Assembly: GCF_030546575.1 (NCBI RefSeq)
Contig: NZ_JAUOTN010000008.1
Coordinates: forward strand, 169,912-233,911
DNA from: Pontibacter coccineus
GTDB lineage: Bacteria > Bacteroidota > Bacteroidia > Cytophagales > Hymenobacteraceae
Reading direction: 5' to 3'
Length of the DNA: 64,000 nucleotides
Shown here: positions 25,231 to 34,354 of the stretch, in pieces
Layout of the letters: each line of letters starts with the position of its first letter
How positions within the stretch are numbered: the stretch's first letter is position 1
The notes under the pieces: generated by a model
What the model saw: only the letters and a program-made list of their open reading frames with translations
Database searches by the model: none
What the model was told of the DNA's origin: nothing
Position numbers and translations under genes: made by a program

Positions 25231-26571
25231 TTATTTGCTAAGCCTGCCGCTTAGCATTTTAAAGCGCCAGAATAGTAATATGGCAGCTACAGACAATCCG
25301 ACCAACAGACCAGTCCAGACGCCATGCACGCCGAAGCCCAGCTTGAAACAGAGGATATACCCTACCGGCAGACCGATCACCCAATAGGCGATCAGCGAGA
25401 TAAGCCCGGGAACACGCACATCTTCAAGGCCTCGGAGCACACCCAGTCCCACCACCTGCACACCGTCCGAAATCTGGAAAAGGGCAGCAATAATGAGCAA
25501 GGTGGCGGCTAGCTCGATCACCATCGGATCGTCCAGGTATAGGGAAGGTATAAAATTTTTCCCAGCTATCATAAGCAGACCGCTCAGAATCATGAAAAGC
25601 ACCCCCATCATAAAGCTGCTGTTGCCGGCCACCTGCATGGCTCTGAAATTGCGAAGACCTTTTTGGTTGCCCACACGGATGGTGGCCGCCGCGGCAATGC
25701 CACTGGCCATCATATAAGTAACCGAGGCAACGTTGATGGCGATCTGGTGAGCGGCCAGTTCGCGTGCGCCCAGCCACCCGATCATAATGGCCGAAAAGCT
25801 GAAGGCGCCCATTTCAAACACCATTTGCCCGGAGATCGGCAGTCCCAGGCGGAAGATATGGTACATGTGCACAAAAGAAAGGTGCCGGAACGAGAGGAAG
25901 CGATGGAATGCGGCAAAGCGCTTGCCGTAAAGCACATAGCCTCCCATCACCAGGGCCATCACGACCCGCGAGATGAGCGTAGCCCAGCCAGCGCCGACCA
26001 GCCCCATGGGCTCAAAGCCGAGTTTGCCATAGATGAGGATGTAGTTGAGCACCACATTGAGTCCATTGGCAATGAGTGAAATGTACATGGCCTGTTTGGT
26101 GAGCGAAAGTCCTTCGGCGAACTGCCTGAAACCCTGAAACAGCATCAGCGGCACCATCGACAGGAAAAGGATATTGACGTACGGTATAGCCTGTCTGACA
26201 ACCTCTTCTGGTTGGTCGAGCCAGGTGATATAAGGGGAGAGAAAGTAGCCGGCTACGAACAGAATGATTCCAAGCAGCAGGTTGGAAAACAAACCGTTGA
26301 GCAAAAGCAGCGAGATGCGGGTATAGTTGCGGCGGCCATCGGCTGCAGCGATCAGAGGCGTGATGCTGTAAGAAACCCCCAGGCCGAATACCAGCGTGAT
26401 CGTGAAAATGCTGTTGCCCAGCGAGGCCGCCGCCAGTGGTATAGTTCCCGTTTGACCCACCATCAGACTGTCGATGACACTCACCATAATGTGACCCAGC
26501 TGACTCAGCACGACAGGGTAAGCCAGCAGGAAGTTCTTTCGGAAGTGGTCTCGGTATTCTAATGATAGCAT
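25231..26571 (-). CDS. MATE family efflux transporter
   Basis: A 446-residue inner membrane protein with about twelve hydrophobic helices in two halves. N-terminal PVVLSQLGHIMVSVIDSLMVGQ and central GLPISGQMVFEMGAFSFSAI are typical MATE half-repeat starts. MATE proteins export cationic drugs or metabolites using Na+ or H+ gradients. It lies 88 bases downstream of a 33-residue ORF and after egtB-egtD on the same strand, so it could belong to the ergothioneine transcript (inference); substrate unknown. Confidence 0.95.
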   Translation of the reverse strand: MLSLEYRDHFRKNFLLAYPVVLSQLGHIMVSVIDSLMVGQTGTIPLAAASLGNSIFTITLVFGLGVSYSITPLIAAADGRRNYTRISLLLLNGLFSNLLLGIILFVAGYFLSPYITWLDQPEEVVRQAIPYVNILFLSMVPLMLFQGFRQFAEGLSLTKQAMYISLIANGLNVVLNYILIYGKLGFEPMGLVGAGWATLISRVVMALVMGGYVLYGKRFAAFHRFLSFRHLSFVHMYHIFRLGLPISGQMVFEMGAFSFSAIMIGWLGARELAAHQIAINVASVTYMMASGIAAAATIRVGNQKGLRNFRAMQVAGNSSFMMGVLFMILSGLLMIAGKNFIPSLYLDDPMVIELAATLLIIAALFQISDGVQVVGLGVLRGLEDVRVPGLISLIAYWVIGLPVGYILCFKLGFGVHGVWTGLLVGLSVAAILLFWRFKMLSGRLSK

Positions 26572-26659
26572 AAAGGGAAAGGAAAAAGGACTGCAAAATT
26601 AGTCTTTTTTCCTTTCCCCAGCACAAGTGCAGTTGCATTAGTGCGCTATTCCGACCAGC

Positions 26660-26761
26660 TCAAGCCGCTTTTTTTTCACTGCGGAGCTTTGCCAGAATTG
26701 CTTTCGCCGGGATCGGGAGCAGCACCAGGGCAGCGGTTAAAATAATCTTTTTTGTATTCAT
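26660..26761 (-). CDS. Candidate 33-aa small hydrophobic peptide
   Basis: This short frame starts with ATG 27 bases after the egtD stop and encodes 33 residues: a short polar start (MNTKK), a hydrophobic helix (IILTAALVLLPIPAKAIL) and a basic end (AKLRSEKKAA). It could be a single-pass membrane peptide or a remnant signal sequence. It is on the same strand as egtB, egtD and the MATE gene. Evidence is only the open frame, its position and its amphipathic design, so it may be non-coding. Confidence 0.4.
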   Translation of the reverse strand: MNTKKIILTAALVLLPIPAKAILAKLRSEKKAA

Positions 26762-26788
26762 AAAGATGATCATGTTAATTCAAGCAAG

Positions 26789-27796
26789 TTAAACAGCTTT
26801 GAAGAGCATGTCAGCAAAGTTACCCTTTTCGTCGAGGTAGGACGTGACGAATTCAAAGCCAGCTGAGCGGCCCATTTCGGTGGCTTGCGGCAGGGTATAT
26901 TTATGCGAGCTTTCCGTATGGATCGCCTCCCAGGCAGCAAAGGTATAACGCTCCTGGGTAGCTTCCAGGTATACCTCCTGCTCGCGCTGGCTCACCAAAA
27001 AGCTCTTCATCACGCCCTGTTGCGGGTCGTACAGTGCAAAGTGCTTGAATGCCTCCAGATCGAAATTACCGCCCAATTCCCGGTTGATGCGCTCCAGTAA
27101 ATTCAGGTTAAAGGCAGCTGTTACACCGCTTGCATCGTTGTAGGCGGCCAGAATGGTAGCCGGATCTTTGGCTAAATCCACCCCCAGCAGGAACAGGTCA
27201 CCCGGCTGCAGGTGCCGCCTGATCTGGGAGATAAACTCCAGACCCTCTTCACGCTCAAAGTTGCCAATGTTTGAACCCAGGAACAGTACCACTTTTCGCT
27301 CTGTCAAGTGCTGCTCAAGCCATTCCAGCCCCAAAATATACTCCGCTACCACCGCTTGCACATGCAAATCCGGCTGCGACTGCTGCAGGTCTTTGCTTAA
27401 TTCCTGCATCACCGAGCCCGAAATATCCATCGGGACGTAATCGAAAGGCTTTTCCTGCTCTACCAATTCAGATAGCAGCAGCTTTGTTTTCATGGCGTCC
27501 CCGGCACCCAGATCAACCAGGTGGAAGAACCCATTGGCGGCAAAAGCGCTGACCATCGCCGATCGGTGTCGCTGCAGCAGACTATACTCAGCACGCGTCA
27601 GATAATATTCCGGCAAAGCCATGATCTGCTGGAAGAGCCTGCTTCCCTTAGCATCATAAAAGTAACGTGATGACAGTATTTTAGGGCTTTGGCTTAAGCC
27701 CTCCGCCACGTGCCTCGCAAATTCAGCACGGTCCTGACTGCCATCGGTCTTGCGCGAGAGGTCTATCAATGTATTGGGGGTTGTCTGTAAGAGCAT
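26789..27796 (-). CDS. egtD: L-histidine N-alpha-methyltransferase (ergothioneine synthesis)
   Basis: A 335-residue SAM-dependent methyltransferase that trimethylates histidine to hercynine. Family blocks are ILSSRYFYDAKGSRLFQQIM near the start, LVDLGAGDAMKTKLLLSEL (SAM motif), YVPMDISGSVM, and VVLFLGSNIGNFEREE. The C-terminal FAAWEAIHTESSHKYTL matches the histidine-binding region. The ATG at 27796 lies four bases after the egtB stop, giving a tight operon; a longer frame running into egtB is an artefact. Confidence 0.96.
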   Translation of the reverse strand: MLLQTTPNTLIDLSRKTDGSQDRAEFARHVAEGLSQSPKILSSRYFYDAKGSRLFQQIMALPEYYLTRAEYSLLQRHRSAMVSAFAANGFFHLVDLGAGDAMKTKLLLSELVEQEKPFDYVPMDISGSVMQELSKDLQQSQPDLHVQAVVAEYILGLEWLEQHLTERKVVLFLGSNIGNFEREEGLEFISQIRRHLQPGDLFLLGVDLAKDPATILAAYNDASGVTAAFNLNLLERINRELGGNFDLEAFKHFALYDPQQGVMKSFLVSQREQEVYLEATQERYTFAAWEAIHTESSHKYTLPQATEMGRSAGFEFVTSYLDEKGNFADMLFKAV

Positions 27797-27800
27797 ATTT

Positions 27801-29066
27801 TTATTGTGCCAGTCGTATTCCGGTGAACTGCCAGCGTTTGTCAGGGTGAAAGAAGTTACGGTAAGTGGTTCTGATGTGGCGCTCGGGTGTAGCGCAGGAA
27901 CCACCGCGCAACACCATCTGGTTGATCATGAACTTCCCGTTGTACTCACCTAGCGCACCGGCGGCGGTTGTAAAACCAGGATAGGGGTGGTAAGCACTGT
28001 AGGTCCATTCCCAGGCATCGCCAAAAAGCTGCTGCATACCTTTGCTTGGCTTCGCCGCACAGGGTTCAAACAGCCCGGACTCCTGGAAGTTGCCTTTAGT
28101 GGGAGGGTATACCTGTGTAGCGGCTTCCCATTCAAACTCGGTTAGCAGGCGCTTTCCGGACCAGGCGGCATAGGCCTGTGCTTCGTAAAAACTGATATGG
28201 CTCACGGGCTTGTACAGGTCCAGTTTCTCCAGACCATGCATGGTATACTGGTACCAGTCTCCGTCCTGCTCGAGCCAGTAGAGTGGGGCTTTCAGATTGG
28301 CAGTGCGCACCATGGCCAGGCCTTCATCCAGCCAGAAACGGAAATCGCTATACCCACCATTCCGCATAAACTCCAGGTACTCGGCATTCGTCACCAGGCG
28401 GTTCATGATGCTGAAGTCGGAGAGAAGTACTTCGTGCGCGCCCAGCTCGTTGTCAAAACAAAAGCCCTCTCCCTGAAAACCGATCCGGTAAATACCGCCG
28501 GGCACCTCCAGGTACTCCGGTTTTCCCGGATCTTCAGATGGTGTGTCAGCGACCTTTTTAGCGTAGGCCGGTAAAAGCGGGTTGGTGCTGAGTATGTACT
28601 TGATATCGGTGATGAGTAGTTCCTGGTGTTGCTGTTCATGCTGCAGGCCCAGCTCTAGTACGGGCAGCAACTCTTCAAGCCGGTCGTCCGGCACCTTTTG
28701 CAGCAGCTCTTCCATGTGTTCGTTTACATGGCGGCGGTAGGCGTAGACATCCCGCAGAGGAGGCCTCGTAAGCGTACTTCGCTCTGCCCGCTGCACGCGG
28801 TTGCCCACGGAGTTGTAATAGGAGTTGAACAGAAAGGCATAGTTAGGATGAAATACCTGATAGTTTTTCAGGTAGGGCCCGAGCACAAACTGCTCAAAAA
28901 ACCAGGTGGTATGCGCCATATGCCATTTCGGCGGGCTCACGTCTACCATCGGCTGCACCACGGTGTCTTCGGGCTCCAGCGGCGAACAGATCTTTTCAGT
29001 CTGCGCCCTGATCTGCTGAAATCGCTCATGTATGGTCTGGCTGATGGGGGCAGTTATCGTAGTCAT
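27801..29066 (-). CDS. egtB: Ergothioneine biosynthesis sulfoxide synthase EgtB
   Basis: A 421-residue non-haem iron enzyme that joins hercynine to a thiol and oxidises it. The DinB-like N-terminal domain supplies the iron triad H52 (WHMAHTTW), H143 and H147 (HEQQHQE). The C-terminal formylglycine-generating-enzyme fold has ISFYEAQAYAAWSGKRLLTE and LRGGSC. A tandem tyrosine in FNSYYNSVGNR (Y83, Y84) recalls the thermophilic EgtB that uses free cysteine. Since no egtA, egtC or egtE is nearby, cysteine rather than gamma-glutamylcysteine may be the donor (inference). First gene of an operon with egtD. Confidence 0.95.
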   Translation of the reverse strand: MTTITAPISQTIHERFQQIRAQTEKICSPLEPEDTVVQPMVDVSPPKWHMAHTTWFFEQFVLGPYLKNYQVFHPNYAFLFNSYYNSVGNRVQRAERSTLTRPPLRDVYAYRRHVNEHMEELLQKVPDDRLEELLPVLELGLQHEQQHQELLITDIKYILSTNPLLPAYAKKVADTPSEDPGKPEYLEVPGGIYRIGFQGEGFCFDNELGAHEVLLSDFSIMNRLVTNAEYLEFMRNGGYSDFRFWLDEGLAMVRTANLKAPLYWLEQDGDWYQYTMHGLEKLDLYKPVSHISFYEAQAYAAWSGKRLLTEFEWEAATQVYPPTKGNFQESGLFEPCAAKPSKGMQQLFGDAWEWTYSAYHPYPGFTTAAGALGEYNGKFMINQMVLRGGSCATPERHIRTTYRNFFHPDKRWQFTGIRLAQ

Positions 29067-29206
29067 GGGGATGAGGAGGTTAGCGAAGCGGTATAGGAAA
29101 AGGGGTTACTTAAAGCATTAAAGTGCCTGCAACTGTCGTGTTAACTCTTTTTCTACGTACTTTGTTTTCGATAAGCCGATTTTGGAAAGCCTAATTTCAC
29201 GCCACT

Positions 29207-30286
29207 ATGTCCTTACGATTGACCGTTACGCCCCATCAGCTTCAGTTTAAATTCGATGCACGCACCTCACGCGGCGCAATGCGCACCCACCAGGTATACT
29301 ACCTGCACCTCAGTGATTCTGACGAGCCTGAGGTGATTGGCGTAGGAGAGTGCGCGCCACTTCCCGGCCTGAGCATCGATGCACGACCAGACCTGGAAGC
29401 GAAGCTCGGGCAGCTGGCAGCGAATGTAGCAGCGCGGCAGTTAACGGCTAACGATTTGCAGCAGATGCTCAAGTTCGCTGATTTGCGCGAATGGCCTGCC
29501 ATCCGGTTTGCGCTTGAAACGGCGCTGTTGGATATGCAGCAGGGAGGAAATAAAAGACTTTATGCAAACGACTTCAGTGAGGGCAGAGCAGGTATACCCA
29601 TCAATGGCTTGATCTGGATGGGGGAAAAGAACTTTATGCAGGAGCAGATCCGAAAGAAACTCTCGGAGGGCTATACCTGTCTGAAGCTGAAAATCGGCAG
29701 TCTGGACTTTGCCACGGAACTCGACATACTGCATCAGATACGGGAGGTAGCTGGCCCGGAAGACCTGACCATACGGGTGGATGCCAACGGTGCTTTTGCA
29801 CCCGACGAGGCTTTTCGCAAACTGGAGCGCCTGGCCAGGTATAGCCTGCACTCCATTGAACAACCCATCCGGCAGGGACAACCCGAGCAGATGCAACAGC
29901 TCTGCGCCTATACCCCCATACCGATTGCCCTCGACGAGGAACTGATCGGGGTGCAGGAAACGGAGAAACAGGTGGAACTGCTGGATTTTATAAAACCGCA
30001 ATACATCATCCTGAAGCCAACCTTGGTAGGGGGCATGCAGGCAAGTGCGGATTGGATCAAGCTGGCAGAGGAACGCAGCATCGACTGGTGGATGACCTCG
30101 GCACTGGAGTCGAACATCGGGCTGAACGCCATCAGCCAGTTTACGGCCAATTATACCATCAGCATCCCGCAGGGGCTCGGCACCGGACAGCTATACCATA
30201 ACAACATCGACTCTCCGCTGCAAATAAAAAAAGGTTGGCTATGGTATAGCGGCGACACCTGGAGAGAATTGCCTGAGCAGGCCTAA
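29207..30286 (+). CDS. menC: o-Succinylbenzoate synthase (enolase superfamily)
   Basis: A 359-residue enolase-superfamily enzyme, best matched to MenC, which dehydrates SHCHC to o-succinylbenzoate in menaquinone synthesis. The catalytic layout is complete: K160-x-K162 (CLKLKIG), metal ligands D192 (VDANG), E218 (SIEQP), D243 (LDEE), and K270 (ILKP). N-terminal SRGAMRTHQV fits the capping domain. Other men genes are not in the window. A related N-acylamino acid racemase or dipeptide epimerase activity cannot be excluded. It ends next to a TATACC hexamer array and a strong terminator. Confidence 0.88.
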   Translation: MSLRLTVTPHQLQFKFDARTSRGAMRTHQVYYLHLSDSDEPEVIGVGECAPLPGLSIDARPDLEAKLGQLAANVAARQLTANDLQQMLKFADLREWPAIRFALETALLDMQQGGNKRLYANDFSEGRAGIPINGLIWMGEKNFMQEQIRKKLSEGYTCLKLKIGSLDFATELDILHQIREVAGPEDLTIRVDANGAFAPDEAFRKLERLARYSLHSIEQPIRQGQPEQMQQLCAYTPIPIALDEELIGVQETEKQVELLDFIKPQYIILKPTLVGGMQASADWIKLAEERSIDWWMTSALESNIGLNAISQFTANYTISIPQGLGTGQLYHNNIDSPLQIKKGWLWYSGDTWRELPEQA

Positions 30287-30287
30287 G

Positions 30288-30314
30288 CCTATACCTATAC
30301 CTATATCTATACCT
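30288..30314. repeat. CCTATA hexamer array (about 4.5 copies)
   Basis: CCTATA is repeated immediately after the menC stop, with one copy changed to TATATC. It is the tandem form of the dispersed TATACCT motif. Confidence 0.85.
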
Positions 30315-30330
30315 TCGTGCTCCCTAAAAA

Positions 30331-30365
30331 CAAAAGAGGCCTGCAAAACTTGCAGGCCTCTTTTG
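30331..30365. terminator. Bidirectional terminator
   Basis: Perfect 16-bp arms CAAAAGAGGCCTGCAA/TTGCAGGCCTCTTTTG flank a three-base loop with A4 and T4 at the edges, between menC and the converging receptor gene. Confidence 0.9.
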
Positions 30366-30384
30366 GCAAGGGGTGCTATTTGGC

Positions 30385-33177
30385 TTAGTGCATACCTGGG
30401 CGACCGCCTCGGTTCATGCCTGGTCCACGCTGCATGTTCTCTTCAGGAGCTGGTGCCCCTCCTTTGAAGCTGCGGATGTTGTACGAGAAGGTCAGCATGA
30501 AGAAGCGCTGCAGCACCGTTGACTGCACATCCTCCACATAAGATTCCGTGATGTTGCGGCGGATGCTCACGTTCTGGTTCATCAGGTCATTTACACTCAA
30601 ACTGATTTCACCTTGCTTGTCCTTGAATATCTTCTTACCCAAGCTCATGTTCCAGAGCAGGAAGCTGTTGTCCACGCCGGCTGACAGACCAGAGTTGTAC
30701 TGGTGGTTCAGCTCTGTGCGGTATACCAGGTCTTTCCAAAGGATCCAGTTGTAACGGAGGCTGGTGTTCTGGTTGAAGAAGTTGTTATTCTGCGTTGTGC
30801 GCAGCGTGTTCGACACGATGTTGTAGCTTGAGAAAGTAGACACCGTAAAGTCAATTTTCTCGCTGATGTTGCTGCTGATGTTGAAGCCGGCACCCAGGTT
30901 GGTGTTGTTGGAGTAGTTCACCTGCCCATCGATCTTGCCTGGAATTCTGGAGTAACCCACCGAACCGTTCACGTTGAAGTTCGAGCTGATGAAGTTAAGC
31001 GGCTGTCCGTAGTTGAAGAAGGAGCGCACATTGTAGTAACCATCCATGTTCTCAGGGCGGCTCAGGCGGGCACCCGGACGGAACTCATACCCCTCGGCCA
31101 TACCCTCCGGGGCACTGGTCGTGTACACGCTGTTGGCCACGTAGTTGTTGGTCATGGTACCGAACATACCGATAAAGAACACGCGGTTGGTTTCGGCATT
31201 GAAGTTACGGTAGCGCGCGTTGAAACGGGTCTGATAATCCTGCTCCAAACCGGCATTACCGATGCGCGCTTGTAGTGGGTTAGAGATATCCAGCACTTCC
31301 TGCAGCTGCTCCACAGATGGCGCGTTGGTATTGGTTCTCAGGTTAAGCGTCAGGTTCTGGGACTGAGAAAACTTGAACTCATACTCTGCAGATGGCAGGA
31401 AGTTGCTGAATTTGCGTTTCATCGGATTCAGGTCAACTGGAAACTCACTGTCGGTGTCGAGGGTGGCGAACTCGTAACGGGCATTCAACTGTAATCTGGC
31501 CTTGTCGTTACGGTACTGGTAGCTTGGACCCACGCTCTGCGAGAGGTAATCGCTCTTGAAAGAGCTGCTCAGCGGCATGTTGAAGTTAGCGTACTCACCG
31601 GCTGTCTCCACATGGTCGTAGGTTCTGCGGTCTGAGTCACGCATTTGGTTGCCGATGCTGTACTCTACCTGCAGGCGTGATTTCTCACCCAGGCGCTGCG
31701 AGTAGTTGGTGCTTCCTGACCAGCTGAAGTTCTTACGGTCCAGACGGATGAACTGGTCGCGCAGTACATTGTTATCAGCGTTCTCAAAATTCTCGGTCTG
31801 CTCATACTGGAAACCATCTCCGTCCACGTTGTTGATGCTGGTGTTAAAGTTGGTTGTCAGGATGCGGCCAGAGTCACCAAAGCGCTTCGAGTAAAGGATG
31901 TTGTTGTTGAAGTTGAATGTGGTGTTGTCTGAACTGGCGCGGTTCAAAGATTCTGACAGCGTGCCGTTCAGGTCAAAAGTACTGGCGTTTCTTTCGGTGA
32001 AGCTTTCGTCGTTCTGCAGACGCAGGCTTGGCGTTACAAGCAGGCGGTTGTTGGCGTTGATGTTATACTGCAGGCGCATGTTCAGGCGGTGCCCATCCTC
32101 GCGGTCCCTGTTGTTCGAATCTTCCGTGTACTGCAGTCCCGCTTCGTCAGACACGAAGTCGCGGAAGCGGTACTGGTCGTTGACGATGTCGCGGTTGGTG
32201 TAGTTGTAGTTGGCGCTCACTTCCATCTTCTTTCCCCACTTGTCCTGGTAGTTCACACCGAAGTTGTTGGTGTTTATGATGCCTGTCGGAGAGCCACCGC
32301 CCCAACCGCCTCTGCGGCCACGCATGCCACCACCTGGTGTTTCGCCCACTGAGAAGTCGAACATGTTGATGTTGTTGGTCAGGCCTGTTACCGTAATGCG
32401 GCGGTCGTTGTTAAAGTAGTTGATGGCCGCACCTGCCATGTAACGCTCATCGGTGCCGTAGCCTGCCGAGATCTTGCCGGTATAGCCCTGGCGACGGTCT
32501 TTGCGGGTTATGAAGTTGATGGTCTTCAGTCGGTTGCCGTCTTCGAAGCCGCTGAAAGCAGCCTGGTCGCTCTGGGCGTCAAAGATCTGCACGTTCTCGA
32601 TCATGTCGGAGGAGATATTGCGCATGGCAGAGGTCACATCTTCGCCGGTATAGCGCTTGCCGTCAATCATCACCTGGCGCACTTCCTCGCCCTGCGCCTG
32701 AATGCGGCCGTCCTGTACCTGTACGCCAGGCATTTTTGTTACCAGATCTTCCGCACTGGCATCTGGCGCTGTTTTAAAAGCCTTGGCATTAAACTGTGAC
32801 GTGTCACCTTTCTGCTCGCCGAGCGGTGCGCGCCCGATAATCTGTACTTCGCCCAAACGGGTGTTTTGCTCCTGCATGCCCAATACGCCCAGATTGATTG
32901 GGGCCTGTGCCACCTGCACGGGCTTGGACAGCAGGTCGTAACCCAGGTAGCGAACCTCCAGGGTATAATTTCCGGAAGGCACGCGCTCAAAACGAAAAAC
33001 GCCCTGCCCATCGGTCGAGGTAGTCAGAATTGCATCGCTGGCGGCACGTTTCATCACCACGCTGGCTCCTGGCAGACCGCTTTTGTCTGTAGCGCTCTGC
33101 ACTGTACCGGTTACAGTCTGTGCGTATACCTGTGAAAAGCCGATCAGCATGATCAGCAGAGAGAATAATTTTCTCAT
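30385..33177 (-). CDS. Outer membrane beta-barrel receptor with carboxypeptidase-regulatory domain
   Basis: A 930-residue outer membrane protein with signal peptide (residues 1-19, ending VYA), an N-terminal carboxypeptidase-regulatory-like domain (about 22-105: VTGTVQSATDKSGLPGASV to LEVRYLGYDLL), a plug-like domain (about 125-220) and a long beta-barrel with many aromatic-ended strands. A Gly/Arg-rich loop (MRGRRGGWGGG) occurs near residue 310, and another Gly/Pro/Met-rich stretch closes the protein. It belongs to the outer membrane beta-barrel/TonB-dependent receptor family of Bacteroidota; no SusD partner is adjacent, so the cargo is unknown. ATG at 33177 opens the signal peptide. Confidence 0.9.
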   Translation of the reverse strand: MRKLFSLLIMLIGFSQVYAQTVTGTVQSATDKSGLPGASVVMKRAASDAILTTSTDGQGVFRFERVPSGNYTLEVRYLGYDLLSKPVQVAQAPINLGVLGMQEQNTRLGEVQIIGRAPLGEQKGDTSQFNAKAFKTAPDASAEDLVTKMPGVQVQDGRIQAQGEEVRQVMIDGKRYTGEDVTSAMRNISSDMIENVQIFDAQSDQAAFSGFEDGNRLKTINFITRKDRRQGYTGKISAGYGTDERYMAGAAINYFNNDRRITVTGLTNNINMFDFSVGETPGGGMRGRRGGWGGGSPTGIINTNNFGVNYQDKWGKKMEVSANYNYTNRDIVNDQYRFRDFVSDEAGLQYTEDSNNRDREDGHRLNMRLQYNINANNRLLVTPSLRLQNDESFTERNASTFDLNGTLSESLNRASSDNTTFNFNNNILYSKRFGDSGRILTTNFNTSINNVDGDGFQYEQTENFENADNNVLRDQFIRLDRKNFSWSGSTNYSQRLGEKSRLQVEYSIGNQMRDSDRRTYDHVETAGEYANFNMPLSSSFKSDYLSQSVGPSYQYRNDKARLQLNARYEFATLDTDSEFPVDLNPMKRKFSNFLPSAEYEFKFSQSQNLTLNLRTNTNAPSVEQLQEVLDISNPLQARIGNAGLEQDYQTRFNARYRNFNAETNRVFFIGMFGTMTNNYVANSVYTTSAPEGMAEGYEFRPGARLSRPENMDGYYNVRSFFNYGQPLNFISSNFNVNGSVGYSRIPGKIDGQVNYSNNTNLGAGFNISSNISEKIDFTVSTFSSYNIVSNTLRTTQNNNFFNQNTSLRYNWILWKDLVYRTELNHQYNSGLSAGVDNSFLLWNMSLGKKIFKDKQGEISLSVNDLMNQNVSIRRNITESYVEDVQSTVLQRFFMLTFSYNIRSFKGGAPAPEENMQRGPGMNRGGRPGMH

Positions 33178-33488
33178 TCTTAATTGTAGTGTAGTAGTTT
33201 GGGACTTTAATGTATAGCTTAATTCGGGGTAATAGGTAGGCATGGAGCCTTCAGCAAAGGAGATCCTTTACCTTTTCTGAAACACTTAGAGCAAGTGCTG
33301 GCCGAGAAGGTTTAACCACCCCTCAAAAATATTTTCTGGGAATACTCAGATGTATGCAGATTGGGGACTGGGCAGGGCGGTGCACTCCTAAAAGTTTGAA
33401 CGTGGGCTGTTCGGAATCCAAGGAAATGAGAGGAGGGCGTAGAGGGACTTTACGCCTGTGGCCGAAAGAAGCAGGTATAGGTATAGCC
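33178..33488. other. Intergenic region without recognisable gene
   Basis: This 311-base stretch separates the 5' end of the outer membrane receptor gene from the 3' end of the sirtuin gene. It should hold the receptor promoter, but I see no clear TAnnTTTG element, hairpin or ORF. It ends in AGGTATAGGTATAG next to the sirtuin stop. Confidence 0.6.
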
Positions 33489-34187
33489 TTACAGATACTT
33501 TTGCTGAAGCAGTGCTTTGACCTTGTACATACCTGTACTTGCCTTTTCCTCGAACAGGTGCAAGTGGGGACGTGGGCGCAAATAGGGGAGGTTTGGGTCC
33601 ACAACCAGGATCGGGGTATCGTCCGGTACCAGGTCAACCAGTCCGGCTGCTGGGTATACGACAAGTGAAGTACCCACTACCAGAAAGATGTCGGCGCACA
33701 TCGTTTCTGCCATGGCTTGTTCCATCATGGGCACTGCTTCGCCGAACCAGACAATGTTGGGACGTAGCTGAGAACCGCGTTCACATTTGTCGCCCAGGTT
33801 CAGCTGCCAGCCTTCTATCGGATAGATCAATTTAGGATCAAGCGTACTGCGGCTTTCAAATAGTTTCCCGTGCAGATGGATGACGTTGCTAGAGCCAGCC
33901 CGCTCGTGCAGGTCGTCCACATTTTGGGTGATGATCCTGACATCGAAATCCTGCTCCAGCTCAGCCAGAATCTTGTGCCCGGTATTGGGCTGCACGCTGT
34001 GCGCATTTTTACGGCGTTGGTTATAAAAGTCCAGCACGAGTTCCGGGTTTTTGCGCCAGCCCTGCGGGGAGGCCACTTCCATCACATCATGCCCTTCCCA
34101 AAGGCCTTTCGCGTCGCGAAAGGTGGCAATGCCGCTTTCTGCACTTATACCTGCCCCGGAGAGCACCACGAGCTTTTTCTTCGCCAT
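33489..34187 (-). CDS. NAD-dependent deacylase (sirtuin, class III-like)
   Basis: A 232-residue Sir2 protein. NAD-binding blocks are LSGAGISAESGI and TFRDAKGLW, then TQNVDDLHERAG; the catalytic base is H106 in VIHLHG. Y55 and R58 in LDFYNQRRK match the tyrosine and arginine with which SIRT5 and CobB bind succinyl or malonyl groups, so desuccinylase activity is likely (inference). The four zinc-binding cysteines of typical sirtuins are absent; only one Cys (DKCERG) remains in that loop. Monocistronic. Confidence 0.92.
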   Translation of the reverse strand: MAKKKLVVLSGAGISAESGIATFRDAKGLWEGHDVMEVASPQGWRKNPELVLDFYNQRRKNAHSVQPNTGHKILAELEQDFDVRIITQNVDDLHERAGSSNVIHLHGKLFESRSTLDPKLIYPIEGWQLNLGDKCERGSQLRPNIVWFGEAVPMMEQAMAETMCADIFLVVGTSLVVYPAAGLVDLVPDDTPILVVDPNLPYLRPRPHLHLFEEKASTGMYKVKALLQQKYL

Positions 34188-34290
34188 ACCGTGCGTTTCA
34201 GTTGATTTGCTTCACCTTTTTTTACTTAAGCCAAAGGCAAAGGGTTGGACCAATACCTATACCTGCAAACGATTCAATATCTGTCCTGAA

Positions 34291-34330
34291 CCTATACCTA
34301 TACCTATACCTATACCTATACCTATACCTA
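34291..34330. repeat. CCTATA hexamer tandem array (6.7 copies, perfect)
   Basis: Forty bases consist only of CCTATA repeats, with a related AATACCTATACCTG 30 bases upstream. It lies between the 5' end of the sirtuin gene and the topA terminator. It is the longest pure array of the TATACCT motif in the window. Confidence 0.97.
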
Positions 34331-34354
34331 CGGTGGAGGCTCTACCGCTAGAAA

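Noticed and set aside
34291..34330. CRISPR or attachment site at the CCTATA array
   Set aside because: The unit is six bases with no spacers; it is a microsatellite-like array.
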